Shown here: positions 24,051 to 33,999 of the stretch, one piece after another
How positions within the stretch are numbered: the stretch's first letter is position 1
Layout: every line of letters starts with the position of its first letter
DNA from: Candidatus Gastranaerophilales bacterium
Lineage (GTDB): Bacteria > Cyanobacteriota > Vampirovibrionia > Gastranaerophilales > Gastranaerophilaceae
Reading direction: 5' to 3'
NCBI GenBank assembly: GCA_944325555.1
Contig: CALVAN010000008.1
Location: 1 to 64,000, forward strand
DNA length: 64,000 nt
Made by a program: the position numbers and the translations under genes
Notes under the pieces: generated by a model
What the model saw: only the letters and a program-made list of their open reading frames with translations
Databases searched by the model: none
What the model was told of the DNA's origin: nothing

Positions 24051-27000
24051 GTTTAAGAAGTTTTTCTATAACATCGAGCAGGTAATCCTGATTGAAGTTT
24101 GATTTTTTGATAAACGCATTAACATCAGGCATGTCTTTGGTCAGATGTTCCGTGTCATAAGACGTAATTAAGATAATCGGAATATCCTGCAATTTTCTGT
24201 GGTTTTTAAGCTCTTTAACAAACATTCTACCGTCCATTTCAGGCATTTCCATATCGGAAAGTATTAAGTCAAAGTCATCTTTATAAAGAGCTTCAAAAGC
24301 TTCTCTGGGGTTTTTAACCATTTCAAAGCTGTAGCCCCAGTGTACAAGAATATTTTTCAACAATTCTCGTGTAGTCATTGAATCGTCAACAATAAGAATT
24401 TTGTAGTCCTTGTTTGTTTTAGGCTGCAATTGGTATTTTGAAACCGGTGCCAGAGGTTTTTCAGCAGGTACGTATGTGCTTTTATAAAGCTCCGGAATAT
24501 TCAAAATCAGACATACATCACCGTTAGCAAGTGTTGTAATGCCGGAAATATTTTTCAGTTTCATAATAGGGGGTTCAAGTTTCTTTTGTAGTATATTCTG
24601 GTCGCCCAGTATTTTATCTACAATAATACCCATAAGGCTGTTTTCGACATCTATTAATATAATGGTTTTTTGTTCGTTGTCCCTGTAATCCATATCCGGA
24701 GAAAGCTTCATTAAGTCGCTGAGGTAGAACAAATTGACAGTCTTGCCTTCAATGATTATAGATTTACTGTTGTTCCTTACATATATATCTTTATTGTTAA
24801 TCCACATTACTGTTTTTATTGCGGTCATCGGCATAGCAAATAACTGTTTTGCCGCCTGAACAATAAAGGCTTTTAGTGTTGACATTGTAACAGGCAGTTC
24901 TATTGTGATTTTTGTACCCTGATTGGGCACAGAAAATACTTTTACGCTACCGTTAAGCTGGGTGATTTTTGTTTGTACGATATCAAGCCCGACGCCTCTG
25001 CCGGATATTTCAGTAACAACTTTTTCCGTAGAAAATCCGGGCCAGAATATTATGTTCATAATCTGTTCTGCAGATAGATAATCGGCTTCTCTTTTGGATA
25101 TAAGATTTTTTTCTAAAGCACGGTCTAATATTTTTTGTAAGTCGATACCTCTGCCGTCATCATGAATTTCTATTATGATTTTATTTTGCAGGCTTTTGGC
25201 AATGAGATAAATTTTTCCTTTAGGCGGCTTGCCTGCAGCAATTCTCTCTTGCGGGGTTTCTATGCCGTGGTCAATGGAGTTTCGTATAATATGCATTAAA
25301 GGTGCTTTTATTTCTTCAATAACTTTTTTATCGGCGCTTGTTTCACTACCGGAGATAAGAAGCTCTATTTCTTTGCCGGTATCTTTTGAAATATCTCGTA
25401 TCATCCTCGGAAACATGTGGAATATTGTGGCAAGAGGCAGTACTCTTATGTTTTTAACCATACTTTCCAACTGGGTGATGATGACATTCAGTTTTGTGTC
25501 TTCCTCGTCCACTGATTTTTGAAGGCTTAAGATTCTGTTTGTGAGTTTTAAAATCTTTGAGGAGTTTTCCTGAAAAATTGAATAAATCTGTTTGCTGAAG
25601 ACAGACAGTGTGGAATAATCGATTTTGTCATCATTGTTAAGATATTTTCGGTCATAATACTTTATAAAGCTTTGGGATTTGTGGTTAAAATTGCGCCATT
25701 CATTTAAATCAACCAGAATCTGCTCAAGCTCGGAAACATTTTTTTTGTGTTTTATTCTGCCGATAATCAGTTCGCCCATCTGGTTAACAAGGCGGTCAAG
25801 CTTTTTGGAATCTACACGCAGTGTTCTTATTGATGTTGTTTCAAAAGAATTGAAGAAATCTTGAGCTTTTTTTACGGGAAGCGGTGATTTGTCTATTGTA
25901 CTGCTGAGGTTTGCCAGCGGATTAACCGAGGAGTTTAAATCCAGCATTTGTTTTATAATATCGAGCCTTTGTAATACAAGCGAGATGTCCTCTTGCTGGT
26001 CATTGTCTTCCAGTGCCATTTTTTCGGCGGAAGAAAAGCACTGCTTCATTACAGCAATAATTTCTTTTTCGGGGAGCTTTTTTGTGTTTTTTAGAATTTC
26101 TAAAATCTCATCTAACTTTTTGGCAAGGCTCGTAACTTCGCTTTTGGTGTTTGATTCGGTTATTTCTTTTATTGCTTCCTGTATTTTAGGAATTTGCGAC
26201 AGGTTGGTTTCGAGGTGTCCCAATTCGTCTTTTATATAGTTAATTTTATCAAGCAGTATTTTTGATTCATTACTATGTTCTTGTGCTGCTTGGCTTTCTG
26301 CTTCGTGGTTGGATTCCTGCTCATCGTGTATTTTTTTTGAAATTAAGCCTTTAATATCCAGTTTTGGGATATTTTGGGTTTCGTAAATATTGTTTAAATT
26401 GTTGAGTATGATAACCAACTTTTGGTTTAGCTCTTCTACCTCATCTCTGTTAACAATATTTGAGCTTTGCATTACAAAGTCTATTTTTTGTTCAATTTCG
26501 TTGAGAGCCTTTTTTATTTCTTTATAATCAGTTTCGTCAAATTCTTCTTTAAGCTGTTTTATCAGGTCCGCAAAAGTTTCTATGTATGAAGAGCCTTCTT
26601 CTCCAGTCATATTGTTCAGCAAAAGGTAGCTTTCCGAGAGCATTGCGTTTATTTTATTTATGCTTTTTTGCTGCTCTTCATCAAGTTCGCTTTTTTCTTG
26701 TTCGCTTTTTTGGGGGGCAAGCGTTTGTGAAATAGGTGCTGTTTGTTCTTTTTTTACTGAAGATGTTTCATTTTTTTTCAGGATTTCATCGATTTTGTCA
26801 ATTTGTTTTTGAATATCATCGGTATAATATTCTTTTTTTAATTTGACGGATTCCTGTATAAGCTCTGACATCAAATCAATTGCGTTATATAATGCATCTG
26901 AAATTTCACGGTTGATTTTGATTTTTTTTTCTTTTGCAAGGCCCAGAACATCTTCTGCCTTGTGGGCAAGTCTTTGAATATTGTTAAAACCTATCATCCT

Positions 27001-27171
27001 TGCTGCACCTTTAAGAGAGTGCGCATCTCTGAAAAGATATACTAGCAAATCTTCACTATCCGGATTCGATTCAAGCTGAAGAAGGTTGTTATTGAGTTTT
27101 TGAACGATTTCTTCAGTTTCTCCTCTGAATATATTTAAAATTTCGTCAAACTCTTCCGGTGAAAAATCCAT
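24043..27171 (-). CDS. CheA-type hybrid histidine kinase with fused receiver
   Basis: 1042 aa. Domains in order: Hpt (His51 in FRDAHSLKGAARMIG), a long Lys/Glu-rich linker of ~350 residues with coiled-coil character, dimerisation and HATPase core (DHGIETPQERIAAGK, HDDGRGIDL, GRGVGLDIV), CheW-like domain (~residues 750-890), and a C-terminal receiver (LIVDDSMTTRELL, phospho-acceptor Asp in DLILSDMEMPEMDGR, Lys in FIKKS). It transfers phosphate from receptor-controlled autophosphorylation to its own or another receiver. Such CheA-REC hybrids are typical of the cyanobacterial Pil-Chp/Hik pathways controlling type IV pili. No separate CheY, CheR or CheB is seen. Confidence 0.92.
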   Translation of the reverse strand: MDFSPEEFDEILNIFRGETEEIVQKLNNNLLQLESNPDSEDLLVYLFRDAHSLKGAARMIGFNNIQRLAHKAEDVLGLAKEKKIKINREISDALYNAIDLMSELIQESVKLKKEYYTDDIQKQIDKIDEILKKNETSSVKKEQTAPISQTLAPQKSEQEKSELDEEQQKSINKINAMLSESYLLLNNMTGEEGSSYIETFADLIKQLKEEFDETDYKEIKKALNEIEQKIDFVMQSSNIVNRDEVEELNQKLVIILNNLNNIYETQNIPKLDIKGLISKKIHDEQESNHEAESQAAQEHSNESKILLDKINYIKDELGHLETNLSQIPKIQEAIKEITESNTKSEVTSLAKKLDEILEILKNTKKLPEKEIIAVMKQCFSSAEKMALEDNDQQEDISLVLQRLDIIKQMLDLNSSVNPLANLSSTIDKSPLPVKKAQDFFNSFETTSIRTLRVDSKKLDRLVNQMGELIIGRIKHKKNVSELEQILVDLNEWRNFNHKSQSFIKYYDRKYLNNDDKIDYSTLSVFSKQIYSIFQENSSKILKLTNRILSLQKSVDEEDTKLNVIITQLESMVKNIRVLPLATIFHMFPRMIRDISKDTGKEIELLISGSETSADKKVIEEIKAPLMHIIRNSIDHGIETPQERIAAGKPPKGKIYLIAKSLQNKIIIEIHDDGRGIDLQKILDRALEKNLISKREADYLSAEQIMNIIFWPGFSTEKVVTEISGRGVGLDIVQTKITQLNGSVKVFSVPNQGTKITIELPVTMSTLKAFIVQAAKQLFAMPMTAIKTVMWINNKDIYVRNNSKSIIIEGKTVNLFYLSDLMKLSPDMDYRDNEQKTIILIDVENSLMGIIVDKILGDQNILQKKLEPPIMKLKNISGITTLANGDVCLILNIPELYKSTYVPAEKPLAPVSKYQLQPKTNKDYKILIVDDSMTTRELLKNILVHWGYSFEMVKNPREAFEALYKDDFDLILSDMEMPEMDGRMFVKELKNHRKLQDIPIILITSYDTEHLTKDMPDVNAFIKKSNFNQDYLLDVIEKLLKHE

Positions 27172-27190
27172 TTATATAACCATTTATTTT

Positions 27191-28201
27191 CTATATATTT
27201 TTTAATTCATTGATGTTGTCTATGTTGTCATTAAAGGTGGTGAGCATTTCAGACAGGTTGTTCACATTTTCTTTTATATCTTTAACAATGTCGCCGGAAA
27301 GTTTTTCTTGATTTTCCGAATTAAAAGATACATTTTCGATAAATTTCATTAGTGTAGACATTGTATTATTTAAGACATTAAAGTTTTCCTCGATATTTCC
27401 GGCCAGTTTTACACCTGATTCAATTTCTTTGCTGCCCTCTTCCGTAGCCATAACGGTCGAGTTGGTTGTGTGTTGGATATCATTAATAAGGGATGCTATT
27501 TTAGTGGTTGCTTGCTTTGATTCATCTGCCAGTTTTCTGATTTCGCCGGCAACTACGGCAAAACCTTTACCGTGTTCGCCTGCTCTTGCAGCTTCAACAG
27601 CTGCGTTAAGTGCAAGCATGTTTGTTTGTTCAGCAATATCTTCTACCAAACCGATTATGGAGCCGATTTGTTGTATATATTCACTCAATTCAAGGATTAA
27701 TTCCGCTATGATTTGTATGCGTTGTTTAAGTACAATCATTTTATCTATGTTTGCCTGTACGGGTTTTTGTTCTATTTCCACATTTTTTAGGGATTGGGTT
27801 GCTTTGTATAAAATTTCTTTGGAATTTTGTTTAAGTGCGAATGACAAAGATTTTAATTTTTCAACATTATTTGCTGCCATTAAAAAAGTATGTTCATATT
27901 TTGAAATTTCATTTTTTTGATTAACAGTGATTTCAAGTATTTTTGCTGCGGAATCAGAGGTGAGTTTTTCTTTGTTTTTTATATCGCTTTTAAGTTCTTT
28001 CAACAACCAGTTTTTAGACCACATGTATTGTGATATATAAGCGGCAAGTAAAAGCACGATAGTTATTACAGAAACAATTGACCATATCTGTTTAACGGAA
28101 ATAGTAGTTATGAGTCCAAGGAGTATAAAAAAGAAAATTATATCCATAATCAACTTAATATCTGATTTCTTTTTATAATTAAATTCATTTCCGTTATTCA
28201 T
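27191..28201 (-). CDS. Methyl-accepting chemotaxis-type receptor without periplasmic sensor
   Basis: 336 aa from the ATG at 28201, which has AAGAGGA at the right distance; an upstream in-frame ATG at 28237 is less likely. Two closely spaced helices near residues 16-58 leave a loop of only a few residues, so no external sensor domain exists. The rest is a cytoplasmic coiled coil with the conserved signalling tip [20 protein letters not shown] and [18 protein letters not shown]. It probably senses membrane or internal state. It lies 19 nt upstream of cheA in the same operon. Confidence 0.9.
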   Translation of the reverse strand: MNNGNEFNYKKKSDIKLIMDIIFFFILLGLITTISVKQIWSIVSVITIVLLLAAYISQYMWSKNWLLKELKSDIKNKEKLTSDSAAKILEITVNQKNEISKYEHTFLMAANNVEKLKSLSFALKQNSKEILYKATQSLKNVEIEQKPVQANIDKMIVLKQRIQIIAELILELSEYIQQIGSIIGLVEDIAEQTNMLALNAAVEAARAGEHGKGFAVVAGEIRKLADESKQATTKIASLINDIQHTTNSTVMATEEGSKEIESGVKLAGNIEENFNVLNNTMSTLMKFIENVSFNSENQEKLSGDIVKDIKENVNNLSEMLTTFNDNIDNINELKNI

Positions 28202-28326
28202 AATAAATCCTCTTAACTCCCTGTTAATTTTCCTCAAAATGCAATATAATTATTTTAGTACAAATTTTAATTTATGTCGATGATTTAGCACATCGACTGT
28301 AAGCACTAAATTGGAAAAAACAAAAA

Positions 28327-29376
28327 ATGGAATATAAAACACTTCTTTTAACTATTAATGATCCTGAGAACCTTCATTTATGTTTTTCGCTTGATGATAA
28401 TGTCTATGCATTGAATGCACAAAATATCCTGGAGGTAACGGCTCTTCCTATGTTAAACGAGCCGCAAAAGCTCCCTGAATACATAGTCGGCATATTAAAT
28501 TATAATGACCTGTTTATAAAAGTTGTGGATATAAGAAAAATCTTTGCGCTTCCTCAAAAAAAATATGATCTTAATAACAAAATTATTATTGTAAAAGGTG
28601 ATGAGTCGTTGATTGCAATAATAGTTGATGAGGTAACCGACTTTTTTACTGCATTGCCTTCTAAAATACAAAGAGTAATGGGGGAAAATTTTAACAACAT
28701 AACACGAACTTTTTATAAATTAGACGATAAAGTCATTAATATCATTGATATATTGAATCTTGAAAAAGTTATAAAAAAAGCTCAATTTAGTGAGAATACA
28801 ACGCATTACACAAATTTATTTCCGGATGATGAAGAATCTGTATGTATTTTAGACAAACGCAGAAATGAAATTGCCAAAATCCCGAATATGAATCTGGATT
28901 CCAATATATACGGAAAAGATCAATATGTGATTTTTACAGTTGCATCTCATACATACTGTATTTATTCTCTCTTTGTAAAAGAACTTATTAATATGAAAAA
29001 TTATTCTATTACAAAAATTCCTTATACTCCGGATTTTGTAAAAGGTATTATAAATCTTAAGGGAAATTTTTACAGCATAATTGAGCTTAAAAAACTTATT
29101 GGTTTAGATGACGACAATAAAGACGAAAAAAGAGAAACATCTTTTGAGGGAAAGGCAATTGTTATAGATTCTTCTGAGTTGAAACTTGCTTTGCTTGTTG
29201 ACGAAATAAACAATATAATTAATATTTCCAAAGAATGTATCGAACCTAAAAATGATATGAATCTTGATAATTTGTTTATAAGTGCAGAGGCTTTTATTGA
29301 TAATAAGGTCTATAATATTTTGAATCTTGATAAATTAATAAATGATGAAAGACTTTATATAGATGTTTCAATCTGA
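28327..29376 (+). CDS. Tandem double CheW-domain coupling protein
   Basis: 349 aa. Two CheW-like modules are visible at residues ~15-150 (CFSLDDNVYALNAQNILEV, LPEYIVGILNYNDLFIKVVDIRKI, IIVDEVTDF) and ~195-340 (YVIFTVASHTYCIYSLFVKELI, FVKGIINLKGNFYSIIELKKLIG, LLVDEINNI). CheW modules bridge receptors and CheA. A doubled version could link two receptor arrays or add regulation. It is divergent from the receptor gene, with about 125 nt between the starts that should hold both promoters. Confidence 0.88.
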   Translation: MEYKTLLLTINDPENLHLCFSLDDNVYALNAQNILEVTALPMLNEPQKLPEYIVGILNYNDLFIKVVDIRKIFALPQKKYDLNNKIIIVKGDESLIAIIVDEVTDFFTALPSKIQRVMGENFNNITRTFYKLDDKVINIIDILNLEKVIKKAQFSENTTHYTNLFPDDEESVCILDKRRNEIAKIPNMNLDSNIYGKDQYVIFTVASHTYCIYSLFVKELINMKNYSITKIPYTPDFVKGIINLKGNFYSIIELKKLIGLDDDNKDEKRETSFEGKAIVIDSSELKLALLVDEINNIINISKECIEPKNDMNLDNLFISAEAFIDNKVYNILNLDKLINDERLYIDVSI

Positions 29377-29558
29377 TAAATAAGAAAAACCGTCGGATAC
29401 TTATACCGGCGGCAATAAAGTAAACAGTTTACGAGTGAGAGTGGAATATGCACAGTTTTATATTAGAAAATTGTTTGCTTTTTGAAAACTGCCCGAGTGT
29501 ATAAATTTCATTCTTATTTAGTATATAATTTGAGAGGTAACAATAACGGAGAGGGAGT

Positions 29559-30706
29559 ATGTTGTTTTTAATATCATTACTTATGGTGTTTGTATCTTCA
29601 TATATGTTATCTTGCGTGGCAGCCCCCAAGAATGAAGAAAACAGGTTATACGGACCGGCCCCGTTTTTGTATACATTGCTTACAATGTTTTCACAGGTAG
29701 TGTTGACATTCGAGATATTATCCCTGTTTAAGGCAATAAATGAGCCAAACGTACTTGTATTAAACGTAATATTTTTAGTAATAGCAGGAGTTTTGTGGTT
29801 TAAAAAAGGGAAGCCTGTATATATACCGGCAATAAAGACAAAGATGACGCAAATATGGACAGCATTAAAGCGTGATAAAATCCTGATGATAATGGCATTT
29901 GGCTTTGTTTTTCTGATGTTTACCGTCATCGTATTGGATGCTTTTCTTCCTGTTACCGGAGGTGATGCTCTTGCTTATCATTTGAACAGAGCTTCTTACT
30001 GGATGCAGCAGGGCAGTTTAAACCATTTTGTTATTGCAGATGACAGAAATCTCGTAATGCCGATAAACTCAGAGATATTGTATTTGTGGAATTTGTTGTT
30101 TTATAAAACAGATATAGGGTTGTACTTTATATCATTTATCGGTTATATAGTGTCAATATTCAGTATTTATAACATACTTGAGTATTTTAAATTTACGCAG
30201 AGACGGATATTGTGGAGTATATTTATATTATCATCGTTCGCCTCGGTAATAGTAGAATTGTCGAGTTTGGAAACGGATGTATTAATAGCGGGATTGGTTC
30301 TTTCCTCAATAACGTTATTTTTGAATGCGATAAAAGAAAGAAAGACGGGAATGCTGTGTTTTTCGGCATTGGCATATGCGTTGGCAATGGGAACGAAATC
30401 ACCGGCAGTAATAGCATTTCCGGGAGTATTTTTGTTAATGACCTATTTTGCATATCAAAGAGAGAAAAAAGAGTGTTATAAACCGCTATTGGCATATTTG
30501 TTGTTTTTGTTTGTAACGTTTATGATCTTTTCAAGTTATAACTACATATTAAACTTTATAGATTTTGGCAATCCCCTCGGCAGTGAATCGGCACGTGCAG
30601 TGCATGGATTCAGAGGCGGAATTAAGGCATTTGTAGCCAATTATATAAAATACATATTTATGTTGTTTGATTTTTCCGGTTTCAGATACAGCGAATATGT
30701 CGGAGA
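29559..30706 (+). repeat. 1148-bp exact direct repeat, first copy
   Basis: The same sequence recurs at 31800-32947. The identity starts at the start codon and ends within the codons for YVGE/YVGD; beyond this the two genes differ at many synonymous and replacement sites. Confidence 0.85.
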
Positions 30707-31754
30707 ACATATTATGAATGCCCGTGAGGCAATACTTTCGTTTTTGAAAATTCCTGCAGATCTTGGCGTTTCTATGGCCGATGACAATACAGTAAACAAT
30801 CATTTATATTCAACTGTTTCTTGTGCCGGCATTTTAGGCTTTCTTGTTTTCTTGCCATCATTGTTTACATCGATTGTATTGAGTGTAACTAAAAGGGACA
30901 GTAAAAAATACAATGTTATATCTGCATTTGGTGTGATGTTCTTGATAAATGTTGCTTGTCTTTCTTTTTCAATTGCATATATGTCATTTAGCGTAAGATT
31001 TTTAATGTTTTTAATTATTATTTCTGCTCCGCTTCTGGCTGTTTCGTATATTAAAAAGACAAATATAATAAAACTGTTGATATTATTTTTTGTAATGTCA
31101 TATTTTACAATTATTAGCGTAAATCTTATAGGACGAGATTTTAGCAGTATATGGAAAACATTAAAAAGGACGCAGACGCTTAACGAGGCTAGAGAACAAA
31201 TAAGATGTGCTTTATTTGACGGTTTTTACGGAACAAATTCATATTGCTTTATGAGAGATGAATTTATAACAAAACTTCCGCAAGAAACTAAAATTGCTCT
31301 TTTTCCGGATTATGTGGATAAAACATACATACTTGATTTGTTAAACAGCCATGGATACAGAATAGATACGCTTATGGCTGAAAATGCGCCTAATTATAAA
31401 TACGATGATTATGATTATATAATTACTACAAAGGAAAATTATATAGTAAGCTCCTTGCTGCTAAATATGACTAAAAACGTTAAAACCACATATGAAACCG
31501 ATAAAAGCGGTTCAAAGGCCTATGTTCCTAAAAATGTGTATTTTCAGTGTATATATGGTACTGAGAAAAGTAAATTTTTTGTAAGTTCTCAAAATAATAA
31601 TGAAGGAACAATAATAAATACTCAGTGTTATATAAGTGAAGAATTCTTTGCGGATAGAGGGTTCGAGTTGTATCGAATATATGATTTTCCCAATCAGAAC
31701 GGAATATATAAAAATTTTGTGAGAATTTACAAAAATAAAAACAGGAATAAATAA
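29559..31754 (+). CDS. Polytopic membrane protein, GT-C glycosyltransferase-like (paralog 1)
   Basis: 731 aa with about 11-13 predicted helices over residues 1-540 and a soluble C-terminal domain (~190 aa). An early loop after helix 4 reads TGGDALAYHLNRASYWMQQG. The acidic residue and YH(L) near the start of a large first loop resemble the catalytic Asp loop of GT-C enzymes (ArnT/PMT-like), which use lipid-linked sugars. This is fold-level inference only. The first 1148 bp (29559-30706) match the next gene base for base as far as I can see; the remainder is clearly diverged. Confidence 0.65.
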   Translation: MLFLISLLMVFVSSYMLSCVAAPKNEENRLYGPAPFLYTLLTMFSQVVLTFEILSLFKAINEPNVLVLNVIFLVIAGVLWFKKGKPVYIPAIKTKMTQIWTALKRDKILMIMAFGFVFLMFTVIVLDAFLPVTGGDALAYHLNRASYWMQQGSLNHFVIADDRNLVMPINSEILYLWNLLFYKTDIGLYFISFIGYIVSIFSIYNILEYFKFTQRRILWSIFILSSFASVIVELSSLETDVLIAGLVLSSITLFLNAIKERKTGMLCFSALAYALAMGTKSPAVIAFPGVFLLMTYFAYQREKKECYKPLLAYLLFLFVTFMIFSSYNYILNFIDFGNPLGSESARAVHGFRGGIKAFVANYIKYIFMLFDFSGFRYSEYVGEHIMNAREAILSFLKIPADLGVSMADDNTVNNHLYSTVSCAGILGFLVFLPSLFTSIVLSVTKRDSKKYNVISAFGVMFLINVACLSFSIAYMSFSVRFLMFLIIISAPLLAVSYIKKTNIIKLLILFFVMSYFTIISVNLIGRDFSSIWKTLKRTQTLNEAREQIRCALFDGFYGTNSYCFMRDEFITKLPQETKIALFPDYVDKTYILDLLNSHGYRIDTLMAENAPNYKYDDYDYIITTKENYIVSSLLLNMTKNVKTTYETDKSGSKAYVPKNVYFQCIYGTEKSKFFVSSQNNNEGTIINTQCYISEEFFADRGFELYRIYDFPNQNGIYKNFVRIYKNKNRNK

Positions 31755-31799
31755 ATTTAGTATATAATTTGATAGTAAATCGTAACGGAGAGAGAGAGC

Positions 31800-32947
31800 A
31801 TGTTGTTTTTAATATCATTACTTATGGTGTTTGTATCTTCATATATGTTATCTTGCGTGGCAGCCCCCAAGAATGAAGAAAACAGGTTATACGGACCGGC
31901 CCCGTTTTTGTATACATTGCTTACAATGTTTTCACAGGTAGTGTTGACATTCGAGATATTATCCCTGTTTAAGGCAATAAATGAGCCAAACGTACTTGTA
32001 TTAAACGTAATATTTTTAGTAATAGCAGGAGTTTTGTGGTTTAAAAAAGGGAAGCCTGTATATATACCGGCAATAAAGACAAAGATGACGCAAATATGGA
32101 CAGCATTAAAGCGTGATAAAATCCTGATGATAATGGCATTTGGCTTTGTTTTTCTGATGTTTACCGTCATCGTATTGGATGCTTTTCTTCCTGTTACCGG
32201 AGGTGATGCTCTTGCTTATCATTTGAACAGAGCTTCTTACTGGATGCAGCAGGGCAGTTTAAACCATTTTGTTATTGCAGATGACAGAAATCTCGTAATG
32301 CCGATAAACTCAGAGATATTGTATTTGTGGAATTTGTTGTTTTATAAAACAGATATAGGGTTGTACTTTATATCATTTATCGGTTATATAGTGTCAATAT
32401 TCAGTATTTATAACATACTTGAGTATTTTAAATTTACGCAGAGACGGATATTGTGGAGTATATTTATATTATCATCGTTCGCCTCGGTAATAGTAGAATT
32501 GTCGAGTTTGGAAACGGATGTATTAATAGCGGGATTGGTTCTTTCCTCAATAACGTTATTTTTGAATGCGATAAAAGAAAGAAAGACGGGAATGCTGTGT
32601 TTTTCGGCATTGGCATATGCGTTGGCAATGGGAACGAAATCACCGGCAGTAATAGCATTTCCGGGAGTATTTTTGTTAATGACCTATTTTGCATATCAAA
32701 GAGAGAAAAAAGAGTGTTATAAACCGCTATTGGCATATTTGTTGTTTTTGTTTGTAACGTTTATGATCTTTTCAAGTTATAACTACATATTAAACTTTAT
32801 AGATTTTGGCAATCCCCTCGGCAGTGAATCGGCACGTGCAGTGCATGGATTCAGAGGCGGAATTAAGGCATTTGTAGCCAATTATATAAAATACATATTT
32901 ATGTTGTTTGATTTTTCCGGTTTCAGATACAGCGAATATGTCGGAGA
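31800..32947 (+). repeat. 1148-bp exact direct repeat, second copy
   Basis: Second copy of 29559-30706, in direct orientation, 1.09 kb after the end of the first. Confidence 0.85.
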
Positions 32948-33983
32948 TTATATCTTAAGGGCAAGAGAAGCAGTGCTTGCATTTTTGCATATACCGATGG
33001 ATCTCGGTGTGGAAATGTCCGATAATAACGAAATCAATAACAGGTTGCTGAACGTGAAAACAGGTGCGGGAATTTTAGGATTCCTTGTTTTCTTACCGTC
33101 ATTGATTGCATCGGTTGTGTTGAGTATAACAAAAAGACACAGTAAAAAGTATAATGTTATATCCGCATTTGGTGTGATGTTTTTGATAAATATTGCATGT
33201 CTTTCTTTTTCAATTGCATATATGGTATTCAGTATAAGATTTGTGACATTTTTGATTGTGATTTCGGCACCTCTGCTTGCTGTTTCATATATTAAAAAGA
33301 CAAATATAATAAAACTGTTGATATTGTTTTTTGTGATGTCTTATTTTGTTATTATCAGTGTAAATCTTTCGGGTAGAGGATTTGTAGATATTTTTAATAC
33401 AATTTTAAAAACACCGACGCTCATGCACGCACGTGAACGGATAAGATGTGCATTATATGTGGGTTTTGAAGGGAAAAATGCCTATTGCTATATAAGAGAC
33501 TATATACAGCAAAAAACTCCCAAAGGTGCACGAATTGGCTTGTTTGCCGATGCTTTGGATAATATTTATATTGTAAATATTATGAACAATCAGGGATATA
33601 AGATTGATACATTGCTCCCTGAAAATGCACCGAATTATAAATATGATGATTATGACTATATCTTTGTTACAAAGCAGGTTTTAACAAGTACGGTATTATT
33701 AAAAGAAACTAAAGATATAAAAACAGAGTATAAAATTGCCCCGAACGGCAATGCATATTATCCGAAATACAGACCTTTTTCTTGTGTATATGAAAAACAC
33801 GGCGGAGGGTTCTATACATCTGATCAGTATAAGGATGGGGCGATTGTAATGGATTCTCGCTGCTATATTGACCATAATTTCTTTGAACCTAAAGGTTATG
33901 CTGTCAAACAAATTTATGATTTTCGTTCGGAAAACATACGTTATCAAGGGTATGTGACAATATATGAAAAAGTAAAGAAATAA
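31800..33983 (+). CDS. Polytopic membrane protein, GT-C glycosyltransferase-like (paralog 2)
   Basis: 727 aa, tandem copy of the preceding gene at an offset of 2241 nt. The first ~382 residues are identical; afterwards the helices stay similar (e.g. GAGILGFLVFLPSL, SYIKKTNIIKLLILFFVMSYF) while the C-terminal soluble domain differs widely. Conserved landmarks in both are LPENAPNYKYDDYDYI / MAENAPNYKYDDYDYI. The upstream 45 nt of the two genes are related but not identical, so the exact match begins at the ATG. The probable role is the same membrane sugar transfer with a different acceptor or donor specificity; this is inference. Confidence 0.65.
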   Translation: MLFLISLLMVFVSSYMLSCVAAPKNEENRLYGPAPFLYTLLTMFSQVVLTFEILSLFKAINEPNVLVLNVIFLVIAGVLWFKKGKPVYIPAIKTKMTQIWTALKRDKILMIMAFGFVFLMFTVIVLDAFLPVTGGDALAYHLNRASYWMQQGSLNHFVIADDRNLVMPINSEILYLWNLLFYKTDIGLYFISFIGYIVSIFSIYNILEYFKFTQRRILWSIFILSSFASVIVELSSLETDVLIAGLVLSSITLFLNAIKERKTGMLCFSALAYALAMGTKSPAVIAFPGVFLLMTYFAYQREKKECYKPLLAYLLFLFVTFMIFSSYNYILNFIDFGNPLGSESARAVHGFRGGIKAFVANYIKYIFMLFDFSGFRYSEYVGDYILRAREAVLAFLHIPMDLGVEMSDNNEINNRLLNVKTGAGILGFLVFLPSLIASVVLSITKRHSKKYNVISAFGVMFLINIACLSFSIAYMVFSIRFVTFLIVISAPLLAVSYIKKTNIIKLLILFFVMSYFVIISVNLSGRGFVDIFNTILKTPTLMHARERIRCALYVGFEGKNAYCYIRDYIQQKTPKGARIGLFADALDNIYIVNIMNNQGYKIDTLLPENAPNYKYDDYDYIFVTKQVLTSTVLLKETKDIKTEYKIAPNGNAYYPKYRPFSCVYEKHGGGFYTSDQYKDGAIVMDSRCYIDHNFFEPKGYAVKQIYDFRSENIRYQGYVTIYEKVKK

Positions 33984-33999
33984 AATTGACACTGGCTTT

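Noticed and set aside
29390-29412. Hairpin CCGTCGG/CCGGCGG after the double-CheW gene
   Set aside because: It contains a G-U pair and has no T-run on the plus strand, so it is not a convincing terminator.
29429-29929. 166-codon antisense ORF over the start of the GT-C-like gene, recurring at 31757-32170
   Set aside because: It recurs only because the underlying 1148-bp repeat recurs; no ribosome site and no recognisable domain.
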